Notes under the pieces: model-generated | Told to the model about the DNA's origin: nothing | Seen by the model: the letters and a program-made list of their open reading frames with translations, nothing else | The model's database searches: none | Shown: positions 1-5,566 of the stretch, piece after piece | How the letters are laid out: each line of letters opens with the position of its first letter | How positions within the stretch are numbered: the first letter of the stretch is position 1 | Assembly (NCBI GenBank): GCA_003022255.1 | Contig: PXPA01000063.1 | Location: forward strand, 583 to 14,255 | Length of the DNA: 13,673 nt | Direction of reading: 5' to 3' | From: Parcubacteria group bacterium SW_6_46_9 | GTDB lineage: Bacteria > Patescibacteriota > Minisyncoccia > Phycocordibacterales > SW-6-46-9 | Translations under genes and position numbers: made by a program

Positions 1-381
1 GCGTGGGTTGTCCAAGGCTTTTTGGACAGCCTCTTTAGTAATCTCGTTGAAGGTAATGCGTTTGGTTGTTTCCGCATCGTAATCAAGATCAAGCACTTCA
101 CCAATATGCCAGGCGATAGCCTCACCTTCACGGTCTGGGTCGGTAGCGAGAATAATCTCATCAGCATCGTTTGCTTGGTTTTCAAGCTCTTCGACTACCT
201 CGTGCTTGCCTTCAGAAATTTCGTAATTGGGCACAAACCCGGCTTCGATATCAATTGCGTTTTTGTCAGATTTCGGCAGGTCGCGCACATGACCCAGGCT
301 CGCTTTGACCTCAAAATCCTCACCGAGATACTTCTCAATTGTTTCCGCTTTGTCTGGTGACTCGACAATTGCTAATTTCAT
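1..381 (-). CDS. topA: DNA topoisomerase I, N-terminal part (runs off the window)
   Basis: The frame opens at ATG 381 and stays open to base 1, giving 127 residues of a type IA topoisomerase, which relaxes negatively supercoiled DNA through a covalent tyrosine intermediate. Visible is the TOPRIM domain: VESPDKAETIEKYL with the metal/catalytic Glu7, the GHVRDLP segment at 30-36, and the acidic triad motif DPDREGEAIAWHI at 81-93. It ends in ITFNEITKEAVQKAL, the normal bridge to the next domain. The active-site tyrosine, the DNA gate and any zinc-finger tail lie outside the window. The family usually has VESPAKAKTI; here it is VESPDKAETI, a mild variation. No Shine-Dalgarno precedes the ATG; an AT-rich TATTAA lies 5 nt upstream. 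dprA lies upstream on the same strand, a common pairing, but the two are separated by a gene on the opposite strand. Confidence 0.95.
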   Translation of the reverse strand, partial: MKLAIVESPDKAETIEKYLGEDFEVKASLGHVRDLPKSDKNAIDIEAGFVPNYEISEGKHEVVEELENQANDADEIILATDPDREGEAIAWHIGEVLDLDYDAETTKRITFNEITKEAVQKALDNPR

Positions 382-489
382 AATCGTTAATAGAGAGTAT
401 CGGAGATTGATAAAAATCGCAAACTTTTTCACCCCCCGCTTCTGTGCGACACGAATTAACCGTCCAGCGGACGGCTACTCTCCAGTCTC

Positions 490-527
490 ATGCGATTTCC
501 CGCTAAGCGGGACCATGCAAATCGCAT
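490..527. repeat. Nested palindrome (stem enclosing a CCCGCTAAGCGGG hairpin)
   Basis: The outer arms ATGCGATTT (490-498) and AAATCGCAT (519-527) are exact reverse complements. Between them lies the inner palindrome TCCCGCT-A-AGCGGGA (498-512). It could fold in DNA or RNA. No gene uses it as an obvious terminator because no T-run follows. A relative of the inner part recurs at 668-681, and a similar one forms an arm of the element at 12047-12064, so it may belong to a dispersed family. Confidence 0.7.
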
Positions 528-602
528 TCCGAGAGGCACATGAGAAGCGGGATGCTTAACTAACACAGCATTTCCGGAAATAAAGTGTATGCCACAGATT
601 AA

Positions 603-620
603 GCTAAGGAAGTGCCAAAA
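603..620 (+). repeat. Direct repeat, copy 1 (GCTAAGGAAG...CAAAA)
   Basis: The 18 bases here match those at 772-789 at 16 positions. The two copies bracket about 150 bp that include the palindrome at 668-681. The second copy ends 7 bp before the -35 box of the 871 gene. It may mark the ends of an old insertion or duplication, but length and divergence make chance hard to exclude. Confidence 0.4.
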
Positions 621-667
621 TTAAAATAATCATTTATAGTCCATGCGTTTTTCGTTGTGCCGGGAGT

Positions 668-681
668 TCCGCTAAAGCGGG
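668..681. repeat. Short palindrome TCCGCT-AA-AGCGGG
   Basis: The arms CCGCT (669-673) and AGCGG (676-680) pair exactly, extended by a T-G pair, around AA. It resembles the inner part of the 490-527 element (TCCCGCTAAGCGGGA), so it is probably another member of the same small palindrome family. No function can be assigned. Confidence 0.5.
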
Positions 682-771
682 ACGACCGAATGCCCCTGGG
701 GGCGGAGTCACTTCAGAGGCGGGGGTGTTCAGTTGATAAGATCATTTTAGTTTTGTTGCGTATGCGAATTT

Positions 772-789
772 GCTAAGGAAGAGTCAAAA
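772..789 (+). repeat. Direct repeat, copy 2 (GCTAAGGAAG...CAAAA)
   Basis: Partner of 603-620 (16 of 18 identical). It lies directly upstream of the promoter that serves the 871 gene. Confidence 0.4.
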
Positions 790-796
790 AATTCTG

Positions 797-825
797 TTGC
801 CAAACGATATACAACCACCTATCAT
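797..825 (+). promoter_or_regulatory. Sigma70-type promoter for the 871 gene
   Basis: TTGCCA (797-802) and TATCAT (820-825) are separated by exactly 17 bp; each hexamer matches consensus at five of six positions. Transcription would begin near 832, giving a leader of about 40 nt that consists largely of the hairpin at 841-868. Confidence 0.6.
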
Positions 826-840
826 TAAAATTAGAAGCTC

Positions 841-868
841 GTTTCTGTTTGACCACCCAAACACAAAC
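841..868 (+). promoter_or_regulatory. Leader hairpin ending 2 nt before the ATG of the 871 gene
   Basis: GTTTCTGTTTG (841-851) pairs with CAAACACAAAC (858-868) over 11 positions with one C-C mismatch, around the loop ACCACC. The start codon follows after two bases and there is no Shine-Dalgarno. It could hold the start codon at the base of a stem or protect the 5' end. The leader of the 4804 gene is built in the same way. Confidence 0.5.
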
Positions 869-870
869 TC

Positions 871-1389
871 ATGGCTCAGCAAAGAGTTCACCGGTTAGCA
901 ACTTTTCTGAACGCATTCGATGAGAACATGAACTGGCGTCAGGTAACGAACTACAGGGCGGACTTAGTTCAGGGGGTTGTGCTGACATATCAAGCCCTTT
1001 GCAGAAAGCGAAGCGATTGTGGATGTGGCCACTTTCGGTATCCGTTTTCCTGGACTGACGGTGGCCCATATTCTCAAAAATTACAAAGCGTGTATAGGAA
1101 GCTCGGTCCGTCGGTTGGGCTCATTGAACAAACACGAGAGGAGCCATACTGCGTTTATGCTCGCGAACATGTTCACCCGCTGCTAACCTATCGAAGGGAC
1201 GAGTTTTCTCTGGCATGGACACGGTCGGTTTCAAGCCTTATTCATCTGTCTTCGCAGTATCGAAACGGCAATTATAGTCCGGTGACGGTTCAACGCTCCG
1301 TGACAAAAATTGACCAGGACATCGGCATAAAGTTCGATACAGCCTACGAGGCAGCACTGATGCTGAGGAGAGAGGGCTTTTTTGGGTAA
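871..1389 (+). CDS. Uncharacterised 172-aa protein, possible Panacea/YwgA-like relative
   Basis: I do not recognise this protein with certainty. The stretch at roughly 27-80 (LVQGVVLTYQALC, then FSWTDGGPYSQKLQSVYRKLG) resembles the 'xxGPYSxxL' segment of YwgA-like and Panacea (phage-associated, antitoxin-linked) proteins. There a helix-turn-helix-like domain carries the W-x-x-GPYS turn. The C-terminal part (106-172) is helical, with AYEAALMLRREGFFG at the end. It has cysteines at about 44, 50, 52 and 93, no signal peptide and no membrane segment. The gene stands alone, opposite in strand to its neighbours dprA and topA. It has its own promoter, a leader hairpin abutting the ATG and a strong terminator. 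No partner toxin or phage gene is next to it, so a toxin-antitoxin role is not supported by context. Confidence 0.6.
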   Translation: MAQQRVHRLATFLNAFDENMNWRQVTNYRADLVQGVVLTYQALCRKRSDCGCGHFRYPFSWTDGGPYSQKLQSVYRKLGPSVGLIEQTREEPYCVYAREHVHPLLTYRRDEFSLAWTRSVSSLIHLSSQYRNGNYSPVTVQRSVTKIDQDIGIKFDTAYEAALMLRREGFFG

Positions 1390-1414
1390 GTCGGTACGTT
1401 CACTTTCATTACGT

Positions 1415-1449
1415 GGCCGTCATGGGCAGAGCCTCATGGCGGCCTTTTT
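1415..1449 (+). terminator. Intrinsic terminator of the 871 gene
   Basis: GGCCGTCATG (1415-1424) pairs with CATGGCGGCC (1435-1444) over 10 bp with one T-G pair, loop GGCAGAGCCT, followed by TTTTT (1445-1449). It lies 25 nt after the stop codon. Its left arm starts GGCCGTC, as does the terminator after the 4804 gene. Confidence 0.85.
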
Positions 1450-1493
1450 CGTTTCAATACCCCAAATTTTTAATCAGCACTCTCTGCTTTTAT

Positions 1494-1558
1494 CCTTCGA
1501 CTTTAGACTTTGGACTAAAGTGTCTTGAATCATAAGTCATGAATCTTGCATCTTCAAA
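1494..1558. repeat. Degenerate short-word repeat (GACTTTAGACTTTGGACT type)
   Basis: The spacer between the terminator and the 3' end of dprA is made of near-repeats of 6-8 bp words (CTTCGACTTTAGACTTTGG, then TCTTGAATCATAAGTCATGAA). A diverged copy of the same module, including TCTTGAATCAT, lies at 5707-5780 upstream of the dus gene. No coding or RNA feature is evident. Confidence 0.55.
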
Positions 1559-1560
1559 TT

Positions 1561-2421
1561 CTATACTCGTTCGACCTTACCACTCGATTCTTGTATCACT
1601 CCTTTTAATTCAAGTTGACTAATAAGCACGTTTATACGATTAGCGGGCAAATCCACTGACGCAACAAGCTCGTCTTTTTTCCTTGGCTCGGTTAGCTCAT
1701 CAATAATTTTTTGCTCTTCGGCCGATAGGTCAGCTGCTTGGGATTTGGCGTTATTGGCTAGGTCTTCTAAGCCAAATTCTTTTCGGATATCCTCACCGGA
1801 CCGAATTAGTGCCGCGCCATCACGGATCAGTTGATGCGGGCCGGTAGTGTTGTCGGACTTGATGGATCCGGGAACCGTAAAGAGATCACGGTTAAAGTCG
1901 GCGGCCAGTCCGGCGGTAATTAAGGTGCCGGAATCTTCGGTTGCTTCCACAACCAAGACTGCGTGAGCTAGGCCAGCCATGATGCGGTTGCGTTGAGGAA
2001 ATGTCCAGCTGGCACCGCCTTGGTCCGGCTCGAATTCACTCACTAACGTTCCGCCGGCTGCAAGAATTTTCTTTGCCAACGGTAGATTGGTGCGCGGATA
2101 GAGCACGTCTTCATTAAGACCGGAACCGGGAACAGCCACACATGGGAGGTTAGCGGCAAGTGCGGCTTTGTGAGCGATCGCGTCCATACCAAGTGCCAAC
2201 CCAGAGACAATGCAGATGCTACTTCCGGCTAAACCAGTAATAATCTTTTTGCACATGTCTTTGCCGTAGGTCGTGTGCTTACGCGAGCCGACAACACAAA
2301 GGTATCTAGAAGCGTCGGGAAAGCCCGGTCCGCGCATGTACAGTTTGTCGGGAACATCTTCAATTTCTCGTAAGCGAGCAGGAAAATTATCGGGTTGAAT
2401 TGTCCGCATGTCAGTGTCCAT
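1561..2421 (-). CDS. dprA: DNA-processing protein DprA
   Basis: DprA (Smf) binds incoming single-stranded DNA and loads RecA during natural transformation. The Rossmann-like core is complete: VVGSRKHTTYGK (43-54), SGLALGMDAIAHKAAL (73-88), VPGSGLNEDVLYPRTN (97-112), SEFEPDQGGASWTFPQRNRIMAGLAHAVLVVEA (128-160), SGTLITAGLAADFNRDLFTVPG (164-185) and GPHQLIRDGA (194-203). The C-terminus (about 232-280) is the winged-helix DprA_WH domain (LSAEEQKIIDEL...NRINVLISQLELKGVIQES). The N-terminal SAM-like domain of longer DprA proteins is absent; 286 aa is therefore on the short side. ATG 2421 is taken as the start; ATG 2409 is an alternative. No Shine-Dalgarno is visible. It is divergent from serS (89-bp gap) and co-directional with topA, from which the 871 unit separates it. 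Confidence 0.95.
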   Translation of the reverse strand: MDTDMRTIQPDNFPARLREIEDVPDKLYMRGPGFPDASRYLCVVGSRKHTTYGKDMCKKIITGLAGSSICIVSGLALGMDAIAHKAALAANLPCVAVPGSGLNEDVLYPRTNLPLAKKILAAGGTLVSEFEPDQGGASWTFPQRNRIMAGLAHAVLVVEATEDSGTLITAGLAADFNRDLFTVPGSIKSDNTTGPHQLIRDGAALIRSGEDIRKEFGLEDLANNAKSQAADLSAEEQKIIDELTEPRKKDELVASVDLPANRINVLISQLELKGVIQESSGKVERV

Positions 2422-2434
2422 GAAATATTTTTGT

Positions 2435-2443
2435 ATGCTACCA
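2435..2443 (-). promoter_or_regulatory. Possible extended -10 for dprA
   Basis: On the minus strand the sequence reads TGGTAGCAT, fitting the TGn extension plus TAGCAT (four of six matches). Transcription would start only about 7 nt before ATG 2421, giving a near-leaderless message, consistent with the missing ribosome binding site. No good -35 box is seen. Confidence 0.3.
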
Positions 2444-2465
2444 TAAATAATACCATTAATGTTTT

Positions 2466-2471
2466 TATAAT
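2466..2471 (+). promoter_or_regulatory. Possible -10 box (TATAAT) for serS
   Basis: A perfect TATAAT lies 39 bp before the serS ATG. No -35 hexamer at a fitting distance was found, so support is limited to the -10. The region is AT-rich and such a hexamer can occur by chance. Confidence 0.3.
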
Positions 2472-2508
2472 TTTGCTAACTGCTAAAAGCTATTGGCTAA
2501 AGGCTAGA
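2472..2508. repeat. Degenerate word repeat (GCTAA...) before serS
   Basis: The leader of serS is a run of variants of one word: GCTAACT, GCTAAAAG, GGCTAAAGG, GGCTAG. It is similar in style to the spacers at 1494-1558, 4614-4645, 5707-5780 and 12140-12266. It supplies no clear Shine-Dalgarno. Confidence 0.45.
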
Positions 2509-2510
2509 CC

Positions 2511-3776
2511 ATGTTAGACATAGAGTTTATTCGCGACAACCAGGAACTTGTAAAGCGAGCTGCAGACAAAAAGGGTGTTGACTTTGATATCAACCAGCTG
2601 ATGGAGGTTGATGACAAACGGCGCAAGCTAAAGACTGAAGTTGACAACATGCGCCAACGCCAGAACGAAATCCCTGATAAGATCAGCCAAGTTAACGATC
2701 AAATCAAACGCAACGAATTGATTGACAAAGCCCAGGACTTGAAAGAAGAACTGCAAGAAAAAGAGGATAAGTTAAAGTCAACCAAAGAAGACTGGCAGCG
2801 TTTAATGATGGACGTTCCGAATATTCCCGATATGTCTGTTCCGGCAGGCGAAGACGAAAGCGACAACAAGCAGTTGAAAACCTGGGGGCAGAAACCTCAC
2901 TTTGACTTTGACGCCAAAGATCATGTCGATCTGATGAAAACTAATAATTTAGCCGACTTCAAGCGCGGGCAGAAGGTGCACGGTTTTCGGGGGTACTATC
3001 TTAAAGGAGCGGGGGCACAGCTAAGCTGGGCAATCTGGAATTATGCGCGTGACTTTTTTAGCGAGTTTGATTTTCAGCCATTTCTGCCGCCGGCAGTTGT
3101 CCGCAAGCAGTATTTTTTTGGTACGGGCCACTTACCAAGCGAGGCTGAGGATTTGTATAAGACCCAGGATGATGAGCTACTTTCCGGTACGGCAGAGATC
3201 CCGATGATGGCCTATCACGCTGATGAGGTGCTTGAGCAAAGTGATTTACCCAAACGGTACTTAGCTTTCAGTCCGTGTTACCGGCGGGAGGCAGGCAGTC
3301 ATGGTAAAGATACGAAAGGTGTATTTCGGGTGCATGAGTTTTATAAGCTGGAGCAATTAATGCTTTGTGAGGCCAGCCATGAGCGTAGTGTTGAGTTGCA
3401 CGAAGAGATAACCGAGAACACAGAAAAATTCTTGCAATCACTAGAACTACCGTACGAGCAGGAAATAATCTGTGGTGGTGACTTGATGAAAAGCAAAGTT
3501 AAAAGTTACGATCTCAAGTTGTGGATACCGTCCGAAAAACGGTACCGGGAAATTGCCAGCTCATCGTACTACCATGATTACCAAACGCGGCGGTTTAATA
3601 TCAAGTATCAAGATAGTGAAGGTAAGAAGCGGTACGTGCACTCACTCAATGGTACGGCGATCCCAACGCCACGTGCGCTGGTGGCAATTGTTGAGAATTA
3701 CCAGAATGCCGACGGGTCGATAACTGTCCCCGAAGCTCTGCGGTCGTATTGTGGTACCGATAAGATCGGCGCGTAG
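2511..3776 (+). CDS. serS: Seryl-tRNA synthetase
   Basis: This class II aminoacyl-tRNA synthetase charges tRNA-Ser (and tRNA-Sec where present) with serine. Residues 1-110 form the N-terminal domain with its long antiparallel coiled coil (about 30-100, rich in K/E/Q/D), which grips the long variable arm of tRNA-Ser. The catalytic domain shows the TAE serine-binding loop (227-229), motif 2 with SPCYRREAGSHGKDTKG (254-270) and FRVHEFYKLEQ (272-282), the serine pocket region DLKLWIPSEKRYREIASSS (334-352), and motif 3 around NGTAIPTPRALVAIVENYQ (380-398). At 421 aa it has the usual family length with no missing motif. ATG 2511 fits the standard N-terminus MLDIEFIRDN. The stop codon is followed after one base by the ATG of the FtsQ-like gene, so the two are probably co-transcribed and translationally coupled. 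Confidence 0.97.
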   Translation: MLDIEFIRDNQELVKRAADKKGVDFDINQLMEVDDKRRKLKTEVDNMRQRQNEIPDKISQVNDQIKRNELIDKAQDLKEELQEKEDKLKSTKEDWQRLMMDVPNIPDMSVPAGEDESDNKQLKTWGQKPHFDFDAKDHVDLMKTNNLADFKRGQKVHGFRGYYLKGAGAQLSWAIWNYARDFFSEFDFQPFLPPAVVRKQYFFGTGHLPSEAEDLYKTQDDELLSGTAEIPMMAYHADEVLEQSDLPKRYLAFSPCYRREAGSHGKDTKGVFRVHEFYKLEQLMLCEASHERSVELHEEITENTEKFLQSLELPYEQEIICGGDLMKSKVKSYDLKLWIPSEKRYREIASSSYYHDYQTRRFNIKYQDSEGKKRYVHSLNGTAIPTPRALVAIVENYQNADGSITVPEALRSYCGTDKIGA

Positions 3777-3777
3777 T

Positions 3778-4134
3778 ATGAACAGCCGAAAGATACGCTC
3801 TCGTGAGCATGTGCGTAAAAAGTGGCGTCGAGTTTTTCGGTATATTGGCGGTGTGATTATTGCACTACTTTTGGTTGCCTTTGGGTTGATTGGGTTAACC
3901 CACTGGTCAAAAGTCCAGATTAACTCCTTTTCAGTCTCTGTACCGTCCAACAGTGAGCTGCCCCAAAAGGATATGGAAAAGATGGTCGACAGCCTTATCG
4001 ACAAGCATTTGTGGGGGATTATTGGGCGAGACAATATTGCGTTGCTACCACGCTCAGCGATTACCAGCAGTGTTGAACGTGTCTCACCGCGAATTCGCTC
4101 GGCTGATGTTGATCTTACCGGCTTGCGGTCATAG
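3778..4134 (+). CDS. FtsQ-like cell-division protein, N-terminal half (frame ends early)
   Basis: ATG 3778 follows the serS stop after one base. The 118-residue frame has a basic cytoplasmic tail (RKIRSREHVRKKWRR), one membrane helix (about 24-45, VIIALLLVAFGLIGL) and then a POTRA-like domain (VQINSFSVSV...KMVDSLIDKHLWGIIGRDNIALLPRS...ISPRI-type helix and strand). This order (short tail, single helix, POTRA) is that of FtsQ/DivIB, the bitopic divisome protein linking FtsL/FtsB to the septal synthase. The frame stops at TAG 4132-4134, exactly where the second half should continue. The matching C-terminal half is found in the +2 frame directly afterwards, so this is a broken gene rather than a short one. 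The assignment rests on architecture and on the downstream half. Confidence 0.7.
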   Translation: MNSRKIRSREHVRKKWRRVFRYIGGVIIALLLVAFGLIGLTHWSKVQINSFSVSVPSNSELPQKDMEKMVDSLIDKHLWGIIGRDNIALLPRSAITSSVERVSPRIRSADVDLTGLRS

Positions 4135-4612
4135 TGAGCAAAATCGGCTTGCTCAAAATGGCTGCCGTTATGTGGACAAGGAAGGGTTTATGTATGCACA
4201 AGCTGATACAAGCACCTCCAGTGATTTGCTTGTGTATACAAAAGCAGATACCCCCAAAACCGGTAGTCAACTTTTGCCCGAAGAGACGTTTACCATACTA
4301 CAATCATTTATTAATAATTTGTCGGAACTGGGATTATCCGCTCAACTCGTGAGCTTACAAGACCAGCGGGATATTAGCCTAACCGTTAAAGAAGCTGGTA
4401 CGGCAACAACCACCGCCACTTCAACAGTGGAAATCCGTCTTGATCTTAGTGATAGCTTAAATCAGGCATACACGGACCTGAAAACCGTCATTGAAAAGGA
4501 TGCGTTTGTGGCAACTTCAAGCGATAAGGCTGGCACCCAGGAGAACAAGGTTTCTCCGTTTGCGCTTGAGTATATTGATCTGCGGTTTGGAAATAAAGTT
4601 TTTTACAAGTAA
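4127..4612 (+). pseudogene. FtsQ-like protein, C-terminal half in a shifted frame
   Basis: Reading from about 4127 in the second forward frame gives SEQNRLAQNGCRYVDKEGFMYAQA, the 'C-x-YVDxEGxxxAxA' segment typical of the FtsQ beta domain. About 140 residues follow, ending with FALEYIDLRFGNKVFYK, the usual FtsQ C-terminus. Upstream of 4127 this frame is nonsense, whereas the first frame encodes the POTRA part. The junction therefore lies close to 4110-4134. A one-base skip around TCATAGT would rejoin the halves as roughly 277 aa, a normal FtsQ length. However, the strand expected just before the 'E-x-R' position looks short, so a small deletion is possible. No slippery heptamer or stimulatory hairpin was seen. 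It may be a real mutation, a sequencing or assembly error, or two chains that still associate. An internal ATG at 4190 could start the second piece. Confidence 0.65.
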
Positions 4613-4613
4613 A

Positions 4614-4645
4614 TCAAAAGGCAAAAGGTAAAAGTCAAAAGCGAG
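4614..4645. repeat. Degenerate word repeat (CAAAAGG/GTCAAAAG)
   Basis: Immediately after the FtsQ-like stop the sequence is a run of CAAAAGGCAAAAGGTAAAAG-like words. It is the reverse complement, in style, of the CTTTTGACTTTAGGCTTTGG-like run at 5707. It ends 12 bp before the promoter of the 4804 gene. Confidence 0.45.
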
Positions 4646-4657
4646 ATAGATATATAC

Positions 4658-4686
4658 TTGACAAAACAATAATACTTTGTTAAGTT
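4658..4686 (+). promoter_or_regulatory. Promoter for the 4804 lipoprotein gene
   Basis: A perfect TTGACA (4658-4663) lies 17 bp before TAAGTT (4681-4686), which matches the -10 consensus at only three positions but is preceded by TG (4678-4679), fitting a TGn extension. Transcription from about 4693 would produce a leader of about 110 nt containing the 4720-4800 hairpin. Confidence 0.5.
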
Positions 4687-4719
4687 TTAACTGGATAGGA
4701 AATAGTTCTTTTCAAAGCC

Positions 4720-4800
4720 GAGAGGTATAGGTTGTGGTGAGCATTATGAGTAGAAATTTTGTGCTTATAGTGCTCACCGTAACCTCATAGCAAACCTCTT
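4720..4800 (+). promoter_or_regulatory. Long structured 5' leader hairpin
   Basis: Bases 4730-4752 pair with 4762-4784 over 23 consecutive positions around a 9-nt loop, without a mismatch. Five of these pairs are G-U or U-G (4734-4780, 4735-4779, 4744-4770, 4748-4766, 4751-4763). A second stem, GAGAGGT (4720-4726) with ACCTCTT (4794-4800), closes the base across an asymmetric internal loop. The wobble pairs fit only when the plus strand is the RNA; the opposite strand would have five mismatches. The lipoprotein ATG (4804) starts three bases after the closing stem and has no Shine-Dalgarno. Confidence 0.75.
4746..4790 (+). CDS. Possible 14-codon leader peptide inside the hairpin
   Basis: ATG 4746 opens a frame encoding MSRNFVLIVLTVTS before TAG 4788-4790. 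GGTGAG (4736-4741) would serve as a Shine-Dalgarno with a 4-nt spacer, a better site than any annotated gene in the window possesses. The frame runs through the loop and the whole right arm of the hairpin, so a ribosome translating it would open the stem just before the lipoprotein start. Its hydrophobic sequence recalls the start of the lipoprotein signal peptide. Short length makes a chance ORF quite possible. Confidence 0.25.
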   Translation: MSRNFVLIVLTVTS

Positions 4801-4803
4801 ACC

Positions 4804-5484
4804 ATGCGATTTTTCTTGGTCATTGCTCTCGCTTTTCTCGCTTTTTCAGGTTGCTCAAAGCAGGGTGGCGGAACTTCTGGGGCTGACGAAGTTTTGGTTC
4901 AAGGATGCACCGAAAAGTATCACGTCACCGTTCAGGACTTGCCCGACGGTGATTACGTCATGGCCCGTAACGGATGGCCGAAGTCGATGCCGTACCCTTA
5001 CAGGAAAGAGAAGCCGAAACCTGCTGGTTTTTACAGAGTAGGTGGTGCTGATAGTAGCTGGAAACAAATGTCCATGCTACCCAAAGGCTCCCAGTTTACT
5101 GGTATCAAGAAAAACCCTGAAAACGAGGTAAACATTAAATTCAAGGTTAGGTACAGTGAACCTGATCAAAAAATGGAAGATTTCGGTCCTCTCGGTGCTG
5201 ATAGTTCTGCATATAATCAGCCGAATTTCGGAATTCGGTCAAAAGAAGAAATTGTGCCTGGAAGGAAGTACGAAATGATCCAAAAAAAATCTGCTGATAT
5301 AGTTATTCGAGTAACCAAGGGTCCGTATCTAAAGGAAGGTGATTGGATGTTCGATTATGCGATATTACGTGGCCCCTTATTTTTGATGGGTGATTTGGAA
5401 ACTGATTACTTGTCCGATAAGGGGGTAATTCCATATTCGTCAGGGAAATGGAACCAATCGAATCATATGCAGAATATGGAGTGA
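4804..5484 (+). CDS. Probable lipoprotein, unknown function
   Basis: The 226-aa product begins with a lipoprotein-type signal: MRFF, a hydrophobic stretch LVIALAFLAF, then SGC with Cys17 as the probable lipidated residue. The -3 position is Phe rather than the preferred Leu, so processing is likely but not certain. A glycine-rich linker (SKQGGGTSG) follows. The rest is a soluble, exported domain rich in lysine, tyrosine and proline, with no motif I recognise; one further cysteine lies at position 35. The stop is TGA. The gene stands alone between the FtsQ-like and dus genes, with its own promoter, an elaborate RNA leader and a strong terminator. A 15-bp direct repeat (4771-4785 and 5567-5581) flanks it. 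This suggests a separately acquired or separately regulated unit. Surface or periplasm-side location is inferred from the signal only. Confidence 0.7.
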   Translation: MRFFLVIALAFLAFSGCSKQGGGTSGADEVLVQGCTEKYHVTVQDLPDGDYVMARNGWPKSMPYPYRKEKPKPAGFYRVGGADSSWKQMSMLPKGSQFTGIKKNPENEVNIKFKVRYSEPDQKMEDFGPLGADSSAYNQPNFGIRSKEEIVPGRKYEMIQKKSADIVIRVTKGPYLKEGDWMFDYAILRGPLFLMGDLETDYLSDKGVIPYSSGKWNQSNHMQNME

Positions 5485-5530
5485 TCTAATTTAAGCGAGT
5501 TTCTGATTCTCGCTATACAAATAAAGCCCG

Positions 5531-5563
5531 GCCGTCGTGACGTGCTCCGTCCGACGGCTTTTT
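5531..5563 (+). terminator. Intrinsic terminator of the 4804 gene
   Basis: GCCGTCG (5531-5537) pairs with CGACGGC (5552-5558). Inside it GACG (5539-5542) pairs with CGTC (5548-5551) around TGCTC, leaving one bulged T. TTTTT follows (5559-5563). It lies about 45 nt after the stop codon. Confidence 0.85.
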
Positions 5564-5566
5564 CTT

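Larger units (their letters stand above)
382..870. other. 489-bp gene-free spacer rich in palindromes
   Basis: No convincing coding frame lies here; short frames on either strand run through inverted repeats. It holds a tight hairpin at 460-474 (CCGTCC-AGC-GGACGG), a nested palindrome at 490-527, a related palindrome at 668-681, a GCCCC/GGGGC fold near 692-703, a diverged direct repeat (603-620 and 772-789), and the promoter and leader hairpin of the 871 gene. Confidence 0.7.

Noticed and set aside
305..559. 84-codon plus-strand frame across the topA start and spacer
   Set aside because: It is antisense to topA and then crosses the nested palindromes; no protein-like features.
3642..4034. 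130-codon minus-strand frame opposite serS and the FtsQ-like gene
   Set aside because: It lies antisense to two recognisable genes and has no family resemblance.
4100..4140. Programmed ribosomal frameshift in the FtsQ-like gene
   Set aside because: No slippery heptamer, RF2-type CTTTGAC or stimulatory hairpin is present at the junction, and FtsQ is not known to use one. A mutation or sequence error is simpler.
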